Shown: one piece after another, positions 16,425 to 25,094 of the stretch
Position numbering within the stretch: position 1 is the stretch's first letter
How the letters are laid out: every line of letters begins with the position of its first letter
Assembly (NCBI RefSeq): GCF_026712185.1
Contig: NZ_JAPPUX010000002.1
Coordinates: 620,001 to 684,000, forward strand
Length of the DNA: 64,000 nucleotides
DNA from: Nocardioides pini
Lineage (GTDB): Bacteria > Actinomycetota > Actinomycetes > Propionibacteriales > Nocardioidaceae
Direction of reading: 5' to 3'
Made by a program: the position numbers and the translations under genes
Notes under the pieces: model-generated
Told to the model about the DNA's origin: nothing
Seen by the model: only the letters and a program-made list of their open reading frames with translations
Databases searched by the model: none

Positions 16425-17483
16425 ATGACGGACGACAAGGCAACTGCCCGACGCGGCGTCCGCTGCATAGAGCTCGCAGACCTGACGAACGAGCAACGAA
16501 GCGAGCTCACCGAGCTCACCGAGCAGGCGCACGCGTCAGGGGGTGACGTACGCGGTGCGTTGGAGCTCGCACGCGCCGCAGGCACCCGGCTGCCGCACCC
16601 CGGCGGCGGCGTCACGGCGTACCTGTGGTCCGCCCTCGCCAGCGTCGCCGCGGCCGACCTCACCGTCGCGCGGGTGCTGGAGCCGCACCTGGACGCACAC
16701 GCCATCCTCGAGCAGGCGGGTGAGGAGGCCGGCGACGGGGCCTGGGGCGTGTTCGCGGCCGAGGGTCCGGGTGAGCCGCTGCGCGCGACCAGGCACGGTG
16801 AGGCGTACGTCCTCGATGGGCGCAAGCACTGGTGCTCGCTCGGGGGCGAGCTCGACGGCGCGCTCGTCAGCGCGTGGGTCGGCCGGGAGCGCCAGCTCTT
16901 CGCCGTGGACCTCCACCACCCGGGCGTGAAGGCCGTGGCCGGGACGTGGGTGGCGCGCGGGCTCGCCGCGGTCGACTCCGGTCCCCTCGACCTGGACGAG
17001 GTGCCGGCCACGGCCGTCGGCGCGCCCGGGTGGTACCTCGAGCGTCCCGGGTTCGCATGGGGAGCGATCGGCGTGGCCGCGGTCTGGTTCGGCGGGGCGG
17101 TGGGTCTCGCCAGGCGCATGGTGGCGGCGTCCGGGACGCGCGAGCCCGACCAGGTGGCGCTGATGCACCTCGGCGCCGTCGACGCTCGCCTGCACGCGGC
17201 GCGGGCCGTCCTGCAGCAGGCGGCCACGGCGCTCGACGCCGGCGAGCTCGCCGGACCGGCGGGCTGGCGCGCGGCGCTCCGAGCACGTGAGGTGGTCGCT
17301 GGCGCGTGCGAGGACGTGCTGCGGCGTGCCGCGCACGGGCTGGGGCCGGGACCGCTGGCGACCGACGAGGAGCACGCCCGTCGGGTGGCCGACCTCGAGC
17401 TCTACCTCCGCCAGTGGCACGCCGAGCGCGACCAGGCGTCACTCGGCCGCCTGCTCCTCGACGACCCGGGGTCGGGCTGGTGA
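16425..17483 (+). CDS. Acyl-CoA dehydrogenase-like protein
   Basis: About 352 residues from the ATG at 16425 (MTDDKATARRGVRC); a GTG slightly upstream is possible. It follows the acyl-CoA dehydrogenase fold: a helical N-domain, a beta-domain with GAWGVFAAEGPGEPLRATRH and LDGRKHWCSLGG, and a helical C-domain with HLGAVDARLHAARAVLQQAA. It is shorter than typical members (about 380-400) and I cannot find the usual catalytic Glu region, so activity is uncertain. Its stop overlaps the next gene's start. With the PIG-L/methyltransferase and glycosyltransferase it forms a three-gene set of unknown product. Confidence 0.75.
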   Translation: MTDDKATARRGVRCIELADLTNEQRSELTELTEQAHASGGDVRGALELARAAGTRLPHPGGGVTAYLWSALASVAAADLTVARVLEPHLDAHAILEQAGEEAGDGAWGVFAAEGPGEPLRATRHGEAYVLDGRKHWCSLGGELDGALVSAWVGRERQLFAVDLHHPGVKAVAGTWVARGLAAVDSGPLDLDEVPATAVGAPGWYLERPGFAWGAIGVAAVWFGGAVGLARRMVAASGTREPDQVALMHLGAVDARLHAARAVLQQAATALDAGELAGPAGWRAALRAREVVAGACEDVLRRAAHGLGPGPLATDEEHARRVADLELYLRQWHAERDQASLGRLLLDDPGSGW

Positions 17484-18805
17484 TCGCTCCCCGCTTCCGC
17501 CACGACCAGCCCGGTACGACGGCGGCCTCGTGGTCGGACGTCCTGACGAACGTGCCGATCCTCGATCTGCCCGCGTCCCGCCGACGCGTCGTCGTCGTGG
17601 GCGCGCACCCGGACGACGAGACGCTCGGCGCGGGCGGCCTGCTGCATGCTGCTGCGCGCGAGGGTCGGCGCGTCGAGGTCGTGACCGCGACGGCCGGCGA
17701 GGGCTCGCACCCGCGCTCTCCCACCCACTCCCCCACAAGGCTCGCGGAGGTGCGCAGGGCCGAGCTGCGGCGGGCGACCGAGGTCCTCGCCCCGGGCGCG
17801 CGCGTCACCTGCCTCGACCTGCCCGACGGTGCGCTCGACGGGCACGTGGAGGACCTGGTGGCTGCGCTCGTCGAGGTCATCGGCACCGACGGCGACGACG
17901 TCCTGCTCTGTGCACCGTGGCGTGGCGACGGCCACCCCGACCACGAGGCGGCGGGACGAGCCGCCGCGACCGCGGCCCACCGCACCGACGCCCTGCTGTG
18001 GGAGTACCCCGTCTGGATGTGGCACTGGGCGCGACCGGAGGACCTCGCGACGGACCACCTCTCGCGGCTGGCGCTGTCGTCCGACGCCGTGACGGCCAAG
18101 CGCTCAGCCGTCGACGCCCACCAGAGCCAGGTCCGGCCGCTCTCGCCCGCCCCCGGTGACGAGGTGCTCCTCGGGCCCGACCTGCTCGCCCACTTCGACC
18201 GTGACCACGAGGTCTTCCTCGTCGGTGGCCCCGCGGCCGACGACCGGTCCCTCGACCAGGTCCACCGCGAGCGGCGCGACCCGTGGGACGTCGGCTCCTT
18301 CTACGAGCGCCGCAAGCGCGCGGTGTCGCTGGCCAGCCTGCCGAGGGAGCGCTACCCACTCGCCCTCGAGGTCGGCTGCTCGATCGGCGCCCTGGCCGTC
18401 GACCTCGCGCCGCGCTGCGAGCGGCTGCTGGCGGTCGACGACAGCCCCACCGCCGTCGACCTCGCCCGCCGTCGTACGTCCGGCATCGCGGGGATCGACG
18501 TCCGGCTGGCGCGCGTGCCCGACGAGTGGCCGGCGGCTCGCTACGACCTGGTGTCGGTGTCCGAGGTCGGCTACTTCCTCAGCCCGCGGCGGCTCGCCGA
18601 GCTGGTCCGGCTCTGCCTCACCTCGCTGGCCGACGACGGGCACGTGCTGCTGTGCCACTGGCGCCACCAGCCCGTCGGCTGGCCGCTGGCCGGACCGGCC
18701 GTCCACGACACGTTCGTCGAGGCCTTCCTCGCGGCGGGCGGACGGGTGCTGGTCGAGCACCAGGAGCCCGACTTCCTGCTGCACGTGCTGGGTCGGACCT
18801 CGTGA
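17480..18805 (+). CDS. PIG-L family deacetylase fused to SAM methyltransferase
   Basis: About 441 residues. The N-terminal PIG-L/LmbE domain (about 38-220) has the zinc motif GAHPDDE and the distal GHPDHEAAG. It normally removes an N-acetyl group from a sugar conjugate. The C-terminal class I methyltransferase (about 275-435) has LEVGCSIGALAVDLA, LLAVDDS and YDLVSVSEVGYFL. The start is GTG inside the previous gene's stop (GTGA), and its own stop overlaps the glycosyltransferase start. The fusion suggests consecutive tailoring of one glycoconjugate (inference). Confidence 0.85.
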   Translation: MIAPRFRHDQPGTTAASWSDVLTNVPILDLPASRRRVVVVGAHPDDETLGAGGLLHAAAREGRRVEVVTATAGEGSHPRSPTHSPTRLAEVRRAELRRATEVLAPGARVTCLDLPDGALDGHVEDLVAALVEVIGTDGDDVLLCAPWRGDGHPDHEAAGRAAATAAHRTDALLWEYPVWMWHWARPEDLATDHLSRLALSSDAVTAKRSAVDAHQSQVRPLSPAPGDEVLLGPDLLAHFDRDHEVFLVGGPAADDRSLDQVHRERRDPWDVGSFYERRKRAVSLASLPRERYPLALEVGCSIGALAVDLAPRCERLLAVDDSPTAVDLARRRTSGIAGIDVRLARVPDEWPAARYDLVSVSEVGYFLSPRRLAELVRLCLTSLADDGHVLLCHWRHQPVGWPLAGPAVHDTFVEAFLAAGGRVLVEHQEPDFLLHVLGRTS

Positions 18806-19500
18806 CACCTCCCGACGCCCTGGCCGTCGTGGTGCCTGCTCGCGACGAGGAGCTCCTCCTGCCCGCCTGCCTCGACGCGGTCGCGGCCGCCGTGGCGGAG
18901 CTGGGGTCGGCGTACCCCCACCTGCCCGTGCAGGTCCTGGTCGTCCTCGACGCGTGCCGTGACGGTTCTGCGCAGGTGGTGCGCGAGCGCGAGGGCGTCG
19001 TCGCGGTGACCACCCTCGCCGGCTCCGTCGGCGTCGCTCGCTCCGAGGGCGTCGAGGCGGCCGCGACGTGGGCCGCGGGCACCGGCCGGCGCTCGCTGTG
19101 GATCGCGAGCACCGACGCCGACAGCGTCGTCCCGCGTCACTGGCTGACGTCGCACCTCGGCTGGGCGGCCGGCGGTCTCGGCCTCGTGGTCGGCACCGTC
19201 GAGCCGCGGCCCGGTGACCTCTCCGCCGCAGCGCTGTCGGCCTGGCACCGGCGCCACACGACGGCGGACGGCCACGACCACGTCCACGGCGCCAACCTCG
19301 GATTCACGCTGGATGCCTACCGCACGGCCGGCGGGTTCCCGCTCCTGCCGACGCACGAGGACGTCGGGCTGGTGACGGCGATGCGCGAGGCCGGTGTGCC
19401 CTCGCTCGCCACCGGCGCCGTCCCGGTCGTCACGTCAGGACGCAGGACCGGGAGGGCGCCGGGCGGGTTCGCGCACTACCTCGACGAGCTCGGCGCCTGA
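18802..19500 (+). CDS. Family 2 glycosyltransferase
   Basis: 232 residues, GT-A fold. It has VVVPARDEE at the N-terminus, VLVVLDACRDGS, the nucleotide-sugar/metal motif ASTDADS, and the acceptor region HVHGANLGFTLDAY with THEDVGL. No membrane segment. GTG start overlaps the previous stop (GTGA). It probably transfers a sugar in the same cytosolic pathway as the deacetylase/methyltransferase and the dehydrogenase-like protein. The three overlaps imply stoichiometric expression. Substrate unknown. Confidence 0.85.
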   Translation: MTPPDALAVVVPARDEELLLPACLDAVAAAVAELGSAYPHLPVQVLVVLDACRDGSAQVVREREGVVAVTTLAGSVGVARSEGVEAAATWAAGTGRRSLWIASTDADSVVPRHWLTSHLGWAAGGLGLVVGTVEPRPGDLSAAALSAWHRRHTTADGHDHVHGANLGFTLDAYRTAGGFPLLPTHEDVGLVTAMREAGVPSLATGAVPVVTSGRRTGRAPGGFAHYLDELGA

Positions 19501-19513
19501 GGCGCCGGACGGC

Positions 19514-19837
19514 TCAGCCGACCTTCATCTCCCCCAGCTCGTTCCAGCCGTCCTGGTCGACCTCGGTGCTGACGATGTCGGGGGTGCGGGCGAGGTACTG
19601 CGGGAGCTCGGCCTGCGCTGCCTTGAAGTGGTCGGAGGAGACGTGCGCCCCGCCGGCGTCGCCGTCGCGGAATGCCTCGACGAGGACGTACTCGTGCGGG
19701 TCCTCCAGGCTGCGCGACCACTCGAACCACAGGCAGCCCTCCTCGGCGCGCGTGGCCTCGGTGAAGGCCCGCGAGAGCTCCGGCCAGTCGTCGGCGTGCT
19801 CGGGCTTGATCGGGAACTTGGCGGTGATGAAGATCAA
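19514..19837 (-). CDS. ABM-domain protein (putative quinol monooxygenase-like)
   Basis: 107 residues, dimeric alpha-beta barrel type (antibiotic biosynthesis monooxygenase family): FITAKFPIKPEHADDW, EEGCLWFEWSRS, EYVLVEAFRDGDAGGAHVSS. The likely start is TTG at 19837, 5 bases after a strong GGAGGG site; no ATG or GTG is available in the right place. It is the last gene of the amidohydrolase/DUF59/ADH/DUF1097 operon, 19 bases after DUF1097. Proteins of this fold often act on quinols or oxidise small aromatics without cofactor, but many have no proven activity. Confidence 0.75.
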   Translation of the reverse strand: MIFITAKFPIKPEHADDWPELSRAFTEATRAEEGCLWFEWSRSLEDPHEYVLVEAFRDGDAGGAHVSSDHFKAAQAELPQYLARTPDIVSTEVDQDGWNELGEMKVG

Positions 19838-19856
19838 GGCGATCCCTCCGTCGGGG

Positions 19857-20372
19857 TCAGGTGGCCGGGGTGGCTGTGGTGGCGGCCGGCGCAGGCGACC
19901 GTCCGTCGATCGCGGACTGCAGCGCCGCACCGAGCTTCTCCGAGACGATACCGAGCAGCGCCCCGGCCACGACGGCGATGGCCACGCCGCCGAGGTCGAA
20001 GCCGGTCCCGAAGAAGACAGCCGTCCCGGCGAAGCCGCCCGGGATGAACGACAGCAGCGGGAGCGCTGCCTCGACACAGAGGACGAACCCGACGACGGTG
20101 ACCATGAGTGCCAGCGCGAGCGTCGACCCGCTGACGTTCTCCAGGCCCTGGCTGATCACCCAGCCCCAGAAGACGCCGGCGAGGTTCGCGGAGAGCCCCT
20201 TGGCCAGGCCCGTGGTGCCGCCACCGGCGGCGAAGAAGCAGGCCCACGCGATGAACGCGACCCAGGTGATCCACGCGAGCTCGACGCTCGCGAAGGTCCA
20301 GACGCCGGCGAGCACGCCGACGGAGATGCCGATGCCCAGCAGGGGCTTGATGCGGTCCATCTGAGATGCCAT
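19857..20372 (-). CDS. DUF1097 family membrane protein
   Basis: 171 residues with about five to six membrane segments (GISVGVLAGVWTFASV, WITWVAFIAWACFFAAGG, LALALMVTVVGFVLCVEA, GTAVFFGTGFDLGGVAIAVV) and a short Ala/Thr/Pro tail. DUF1097 proteins are uncharacterised integral membrane proteins. It lies 10 bases after the alcohol dehydrogenase in the operon. A role in substrate uptake or export is plausible from context only. Confidence 0.75.
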   Translation of the reverse strand: MASQMDRIKPLLGIGISVGVLAGVWTFASVELAWITWVAFIAWACFFAAGGGTTGLAKGLSANLAGVFWGWVISQGLENVSGSTLALALMVTVVGFVLCVEAALPLLSFIPGGFAGTAVFFGTGFDLGGVAIAVVAGALLGIVSEKLGAALQSAIDGRSPAPAATTATPAT

Positions 20373-20382
20373 GGCGGTGCTC

Positions 20383-21417
20383 CTAGGGGATGAGGATCGC
20401 GCGGCCGCGGACCCGGCCGGCGTCGAGGTCGGAGATGGCGGTCTGGAAGTCGTCGAGCGCGTACTTCTGGGTGTGCAGCGTGACGGCGCCGCGGGCGGCG
20501 AGGGCCATCAGGTCACACAGGTCGTTGTAGGAGCCGACGAGGTTGCCGATGACGTTCTTCTCCGAGGAGATGAGGTCGATGGTCGGGACGACGACGTCCT
20601 CGCCGTAGCCCACGACGTGGTAGTCGCCGGCCTGCCGGGTCATCGCCAGGCCCTGGGCGGTGGAGCCACCCTCGCCGACGAAGTCGACGACCACCTCGGC
20701 GCCGTGGCCGCCGGTGATGTCGAGGACCTCCTCGACCTGCTTGCCCTCGGCGACCACGCCGTGGTCGGCGCCGATCGAGAGGGCCAGCTTGAGCGCCTCG
20801 GGGTTGCGGTCGACGACGACCAGCTGGGCCGGCGAGAGCGCCTTGAGCACCTGGATGCCGATGTGCCCGAGGCCGCCGGCGCCGATGACGACGCAGGTGT
20901 CACGCGGGGTGAGCCGTCGCGCCGCCTTCGCCGCTGCGTGGTACGCCGTCAGGCCGGCGTCGGCGAGCGCCGCGACGTCGGCGGGCTCGAGCGAGTCGTC
21001 GATGGGGACGACGCTGCGTGCCGACGTCCGGAGGTACTCGGCGTACCCGCCGTTGGTGTTGATGCCGGGGAACTGGTTGTCCTCGCAGTGCACGTCGTCG
21101 CCGGTGCGGCACGCGCGGCACAGTCCGCACGTGACGAGCGGGTGCACGATCACCTTGTCGCCCTCGCGGACGTTGGTGACCGCCGAGCCGACGGCGTGCA
21201 CCCAGCCGGCGTTCTCGTGGCCGATCGTGTAGGGCAGTGTCACGCCCGACTTCTCCTCCCACTGCCCCTCGAGGATGTGGAGGTCGGTGCGGCACACACC
21301 GGCGCCGCCGATGCGGACGACGACGTCGAACGGGCCGGTGGCCTCGGGGACGTCGACCTCGTGCATCTGCAGGTCCTGGTGGTAGCCGACGACCTGGACG
21401 GCTCGCATCGTGCTCAT
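20383..21417 (-). CDS. Zinc-dependent alcohol dehydrogenase (MDR)
   Basis: 344 residues. The catalytic zinc site is CRTDLH near residue 42 and GHE near 66; the structural zinc region has CGLCRACRTGDDVHC; the Rossmann motif is IGAGGLGHIG. It should oxidise a short-chain alcohol, or reduce the matching aldehyde or ketone, with NAD(P). Its ATG overlaps the stop of the DUF59 gene (ATGA). In mim/prm loci of mycobacteria, rhodococci and Gordonia an ADH of this kind oxidises the alcohol made by the propane monooxygenase; here the monooxygenase genes are not adjacent. Confidence 0.9.
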   Translation of the reverse strand: MSTMRAVQVVGYHQDLQMHEVDVPEATGPFDVVVRIGGAGVCRTDLHILEGQWEEKSGVTLPYTIGHENAGWVHAVGSAVTNVREGDKVIVHPLVTCGLCRACRTGDDVHCEDNQFPGINTNGGYAEYLRTSARSVVPIDDSLEPADVAALADAGLTAYHAAAKAARRLTPRDTCVVIGAGGLGHIGIQVLKALSPAQLVVVDRNPEALKLALSIGADHGVVAEGKQVEEVLDITGGHGAEVVVDFVGEGGSTAQGLAMTRQAGDYHVVGYGEDVVVPTIDLISSEKNVIGNLVGSYNDLCDLMALAARGAVTLHTQKYALDDFQTAISDLDAGRVRGRAILIP

Positions 21418-22265
21418 CGGGTGGTCTCCTTCGAGGGCGGGGTCAGCAGGGAGGTCAGGGGGACGAAGGTGGGGTCGTAGGACACGTCGGAGGGCTCGGC
21501 CCCGTCGGCGCGGTGGACCTGGTCGTCCTCCGATCCGGGGTAGCGGGTGCGGAGCAGGCCGCGGCAGAAGTGCGCGTTGCCGTCGATCGAGATGCGCGTG
21601 GAGCGTGCGCGGCGCAGCGCCATCGGTACGTCGTCCGGCTGGACGCCGGCGTGGTCGACGAGCACCGGCGACGTGCCCGTCAGGGGCAGGCCGACGGCCT
21701 CCCGGCGCCGCAGCAGGGCGTCGGTGTGGTTGCCCCGGGGCAGGTCGTCGAGGACCACCTGCCCCAGGGCGTCGAGGGGCCGGTCCGGCTCGGCGCGCAG
21801 CAGCGCGGTCAGGCAGCGCTCCATCGCAGCGGTGTGGGCCTTGCGGCGGAAGGTCTCCCGCAGCTCCTCGAGGTCCTGCTCGGCCTCGTGTCCGAAGGTG
21901 CCGCGGTAGCCGGCGTCGGCGGCCAGTCCGGCGTTGATCTTGTCGGAGTCGTGGTGGTCGTCGAGCTGCACCACGACGCTCCGCGTCCAGGGCAGGGCCG
22001 CGAGGACGTCCTTGCTGTCGGACGCCATCAGGTAGGCGAAGTTCGGCGAGCAGAACGAGGTCGGGAGGCGCAGGTGCACCTCCACTCCCCCGGCCTGGTC
22101 GACCGCCACCGACCGGACGAAGCCGAGGTCGGTGATGGGCTCGTCGAGCTCGGGGTCCATGACCACGCCCAGCGCCGCGCGCACCGCGTCGGCGTACGAC
22201 GTCCGGCCCGCATTCGCGGTGAGCGCGGCGGTGAGGCCGGCGACGACAGTGGGGGCGAGCGTCAT
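21414..22265 (-). CDS. DUF59/MIP18-domain protein of mim/prm type
   Basis: About 283 residues from ATG 22265; a GTG at 22271 overlapping the upstream stop is an equally good start. The N-terminal DUF59 domain (about 18-100) has VMDPELDEPITDLGFVRS and LRLPTSFCSPNFAYLM. The C-terminal part (RTFRRK-like region, then DALLRRREAVGLPL and RISIDGNAHFCRGLLRTRYP) is found in proteins encoded beside actinobacterial soluble diiron monooxygenases. DUF59 proteins help assemble metal centres, so it may mature an iron enzyme. It lies between the amidohydrolase and ADH genes with overlaps at both ends. Confidence 0.75.
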   Translation of the reverse strand: MTLAPTVVAGLTAALTANAGRTSYADAVRAALGVVMDPELDEPITDLGFVRSVAVDQAGGVEVHLRLPTSFCSPNFAYLMASDSKDVLAALPWTRSVVVQLDDHHDSDKINAGLAADAGYRGTFGHEAEQDLEELRETFRRKAHTAAMERCLTALLRAEPDRPLDALGQVVLDDLPRGNHTDALLRRREAVGLPLTGTSPVLVDHAGVQPDDVPMALRRARSTRISIDGNAHFCRGLLRTRYPGSEDDQVHRADGAEPSDVSYDPTFVPLTSLLTPPSKETTR

Positions 22266-22267
22266 GG

Positions 22268-23320
22268 TCACACCGCCGCCATGCTGCCGATGTCGGCGGC
22301 GTCGGGCTGGCGCGGACCGGTCTCGGTCTCGTCGGCCTCGGGCAGCCGCAGCTCGGCCGGCACCTCGACGTCGTACATCTTGGCCGCGTTGAGGCCCAGG
22401 ATCTTCTTCTTCTGCGCAGTGGTGATCGGCGCGTACTCCGTGAGGTCCTCGGGGATCTGGAAGTCGACGAACCTCTCGACCAGCCACCTCGGCGTCCAGA
22501 GGGCGTAGTCGGAGGAGAACTGGATCCGGTCCTCGCCCACCCAGTAGAGGAGCTCGCCGATGATCTGCGCGAAGTAGCGCGGGCGGGTGTGGATGAACGG
22601 CATCGCCACCGCCAGGCCGGCGTGCACGTTGGGCTCCTGGGTGGCGATCCAGCAGAAGTCCTCGAGGCGGGGCAGGCCGCAGTGCTCCACGACGAAGTTG
22701 AGGTCGGTGAAGTCGGTGGCGACGTGGTCCACGTCCGCGACGTCGAACGCGTCGCGGTCGAGCGGGCGGATGGTGGGGCCCTTGTGGACGTGGATGTTGG
22801 TGATGCCCAGCTCGCGGCAGACCTCGAAGTAGCGGTAGGCCCAGGGGTCGTCGAGGCGCCAGCCGCGGGACTCGCCGTGCCACTCGGCCGTGTAGAGCTT
22901 GACGCCCTTGAGCCCGAAGCGCTCGGCGTCCGCCCGCAGCTGGTCGAGGCCGGCCTCGCCGTTGCGCGGGTCGAAGTTGTGGTTGTAGGTCAGCTTGCCC
23001 GGGTTGGCCTGTGCGAGCGCAAACGCCTCCTCGGTCTGGCCGAAGCCGCGGTGGTAGAACTCGCCGAGGTACGCCGGCTGGAAGACGGCGTGGTCGACGT
23101 AGCCGTCCTCGAAGAGGTCCTTCATCAGCCGCTCGCCGCCCTGGTAGAGGTAGTCCTCCTTGGTCCAGACCTCCGACTCCGGCGAGAGGTTGGCGTGGTA
23201 GTCGTAGAAGCAGTCGATGAACTGCTGGCCGTGGACGTTCCTGATGTTCTCGGGGCGTGCGTCCCACAGGGCGATGTGGGCGTCGACGATGAAGTAGCTC
23301 TCGCCGTCCTTGGTGTACAT
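22268..23320 (-). CDS. Amidohydrolase family (TIM-barrel) protein of mim/prm type
   Basis: 350 residues, amidohydrolase_2-like: VDAHIALWD near the N-terminus, HNFDPRNGE, KGVKLYTAEW, NIHVHKGPTIRPL, VVEHCGLPR and FSSDYALW, supplying the His/Asp metal-ligand candidates along the barrel. The first motif is DAHIAL rather than the usual DxHxH, so catalysis is uncertain. It is the first gene of the operon. Close relatives sit beside propane/acetone monooxygenases and are needed there for activity. The promoter region upstream contains two palindromes. Confidence 0.85.
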   Translation of the reverse strand: MYTKDGESYFIVDAHIALWDARPENIRNVHGQQFIDCFYDYHANLSPESEVWTKEDYLYQGGERLMKDLFEDGYVDHAVFQPAYLGEFYHRGFGQTEEAFALAQANPGKLTYNHNFDPRNGEAGLDQLRADAERFGLKGVKLYTAEWHGESRGWRLDDPWAYRYFEVCRELGITNIHVHKGPTIRPLDRDAFDVADVDHVATDFTDLNFVVEHCGLPRLEDFCWIATQEPNVHAGLAVAMPFIHTRPRYFAQIIGELLYWVGEDRIQFSSDYALWTPRWLVERFVDFQIPEDLTEYAPITTAQKKKILGLNAAKMYDVEVPAELRLPEADETETGPRQPDAADIGSMAAV

Positions 23321-23419
23321 GGGGCCTCCGGTTGCGGTGCGGGCTCGAGGTGACGGGCGTCACGGTGCGATGCCTACGGACGCTAGGTCGGTCACCGGCC
23401 GGCGCGACCGGTCGCGCTG

Positions 23420-23456
23420 TCTCAATCTGAGATCCGGGATCGTCTCAATTTGAGAC
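23420..23456. promoter_or_regulatory. Two palindromic operators between operon and activator
   Basis: TCTCA-ATC-TGAGA at 23420-23432 and the perfect GTCTCAA-T-TTGAGAC at 23442-23456, centres 23 bases apart (about two helical turns). They share the half-site TCTCAA. They lie between the amidohydrolase start (23320) and the MimR-type gene (23523), well placed for the activator to control both directions. Confidence 0.7.
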
Positions 23457-23522
23457 GCCGGCGCCGCGCGCCACCCGACAGGCGGATGTAACGTCGGTCA
23501 CATCCCGAAGGGGGTGGTCCAC

Positions 23523-25046
23523 GTGGCCGACCTCGGACTCCCCGAGCGCGCACGACTCCACCGCGAGCTGCAGCGCGCCCTGCCCGCCAACCTGGTCAGC
23601 AGCGACGCCGACCACCTGCCCGGCCGGCTGGTCGCCTCCTGGCAGCGCAGCGAGGACTACGGCGTCCCGCTCGACGAGATCGAGCCCTCTTTCGTCGGGA
23701 CGCTCAACGAGGAGTCCCTGTTCTTCGAGTGCGGTCGCGAGGTCCTGGCGGGGCTGCACCAGACGCTCGTGAACGAGCCCGTCTCGCTGATGCTCACCGA
23801 CGCCGACGGTCTGGTCCTCAACCGGATGAGCGGCGACTCCTCGCTCCTGCGGGCGCTCGACAAGGTGCACCTCGCGCCCGGCTTCGCCTACGCCGAGCGG
23901 ACCGTCGGCACCAACGGCCTCGGCCTCGCCATCGCCGACCGGGTGCCCACGGTCGTGCGTGCCGACGAGCACTACGCCCTCAGCCTGTGCACCTACACGT
24001 GCGCCGCCGTCCCGGTGCTCGACCCGCACACCGGCACGCTCGAGGGCTGCGTGAACCTCACGACGTGGTCGAGCCAGTCGAGCGACCTGCTCCTCGCGCT
24101 GGCCCAGTCCGCCGCCAGCAACACCTCGGCCCTCATGCTGGCGCGCTCGCGCGGGCAGCGGCCGCGTCCGGCCCAGCGTGGCGAGGTGTTCCGGGTCGAG
24201 ACGCCGCGCCTCGAGCCCGGTTCGGGCACGCTCGCCGACCTCGGGCCCGCGTGGGCCGACGCCGTGGCGCGCGCCGCCGCCGCGATCGCCGACGGCCGCA
24301 TCGTCGCCGCGGTCGGCGAGGAGGGCGCGGGCCGGGCCACCGCGCTCGCCCAGGCCATGCGCCGCGAGCACCCTCGCGAGCGCATCCTCGCCGCGTCGCC
24401 GCCGGCCCCCCAGGACAGCGAGGCGTGGATCGGGCTCTGGACGCCCGAGCTCGGCAAGCCCGACACCGGCATCCTGGTCCGCGACGTCGACCGCCTGCCC
24501 GCCTGGGTCGCTGAGCACATCCGCGACCTCGTCCTGCAGGCACGGGTGCGCTCGACGCCCGGCACCCAGGTCCCGTTCGCCCTCACCGCGACCTCGTTCG
24601 AGGCGATCCCGCCGGCGCTCGGGGCGCTGGTCGACACCGTCGTCACCGTCCCGGCACTGCGGGAGCGCACCGAGGACGTCCTGCCCCTCGCGCAGCACGT
24701 CGCCCGCCGGGTGCGCCCGCGGGGGGTCAGCCTCACCCCGTCGGCCGCGTCGGCCCTCACCGCCTGCGGCTGGCCGGGCAACGTGCGCCAGCTCGTCGAG
24801 GTGGTGACCCAGGCCTCCCGCCGCACCGACGCGGTCGACGTACGCCACCTGCCCGCCGACGTGCTCTCCGGCAGCTCGCGCCGGCTGACCCGCATCGAGG
24901 CCTTCGAGCGCGACGAGATCGTCCGCGTCATCACTCGTCCCGGCACCTCGATGCAGGACGCGGCCGAGGAGCTCGGCATGAGCCGGGCGACGGTCTACCG
25001 CAAGCTCGCGCAGTACGACATCCACGTCCCGCGGGCGGGTCACTGA
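23523..25046 (+). CDS. MimR-type transcription activator (GAF, degenerate AAA+, Fis HTH)
   Basis: About 507 residues from GTG 23523, 8 bases after GAAGGGGG. The N-terminal GAF-like sensory region (about 55-205) has ERTVGTNGLGLAI and CAAVPVLDPHTG. The AAA+ core (about 250-420) is degenerate: GEEGAGRAT replaces Walker A and no GAFTGA loop is present. The Fis-type HTH (about 455-500) has MQDAAEELGMSRATVYRKLA. This matches MimR, which activates propane/acetone monooxygenase genes in mycobacteria. Missing GAFTGA fits actinobacteria, which lack sigma-54. It is divergent from the operon and probably controls it. Confidence 0.85.
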   Translation: MADLGLPERARLHRELQRALPANLVSSDADHLPGRLVASWQRSEDYGVPLDEIEPSFVGTLNEESLFFECGREVLAGLHQTLVNEPVSLMLTDADGLVLNRMSGDSSLLRALDKVHLAPGFAYAERTVGTNGLGLAIADRVPTVVRADEHYALSLCTYTCAAVPVLDPHTGTLEGCVNLTTWSSQSSDLLLALAQSAASNTSALMLARSRGQRPRPAQRGEVFRVETPRLEPGSGTLADLGPAWADAVARAAAAIADGRIVAAVGEEGAGRATALAQAMRREHPRERILAASPPAPQDSEAWIGLWTPELGKPDTGILVRDVDRLPAWVAEHIRDLVLQARVRSTPGTQVPFALTATSFEAIPPALGALVDTVVTVPALRERTEDVLPLAQHVARRVRPRGVSLTPSAASALTACGWPGNVRQLVEVVTQASRRTDAVDVRHLPADVLSGSSRRLTRIEAFERDEIVRVITRPGTSMQDAAEELGMSRATVYRKLAQYDIHVPRAGH

Positions 25047-25094
25047 CGGCGGGCGGCGACCACGTCTCCGTCGGGCTCGTGCGAGCATGACCGC

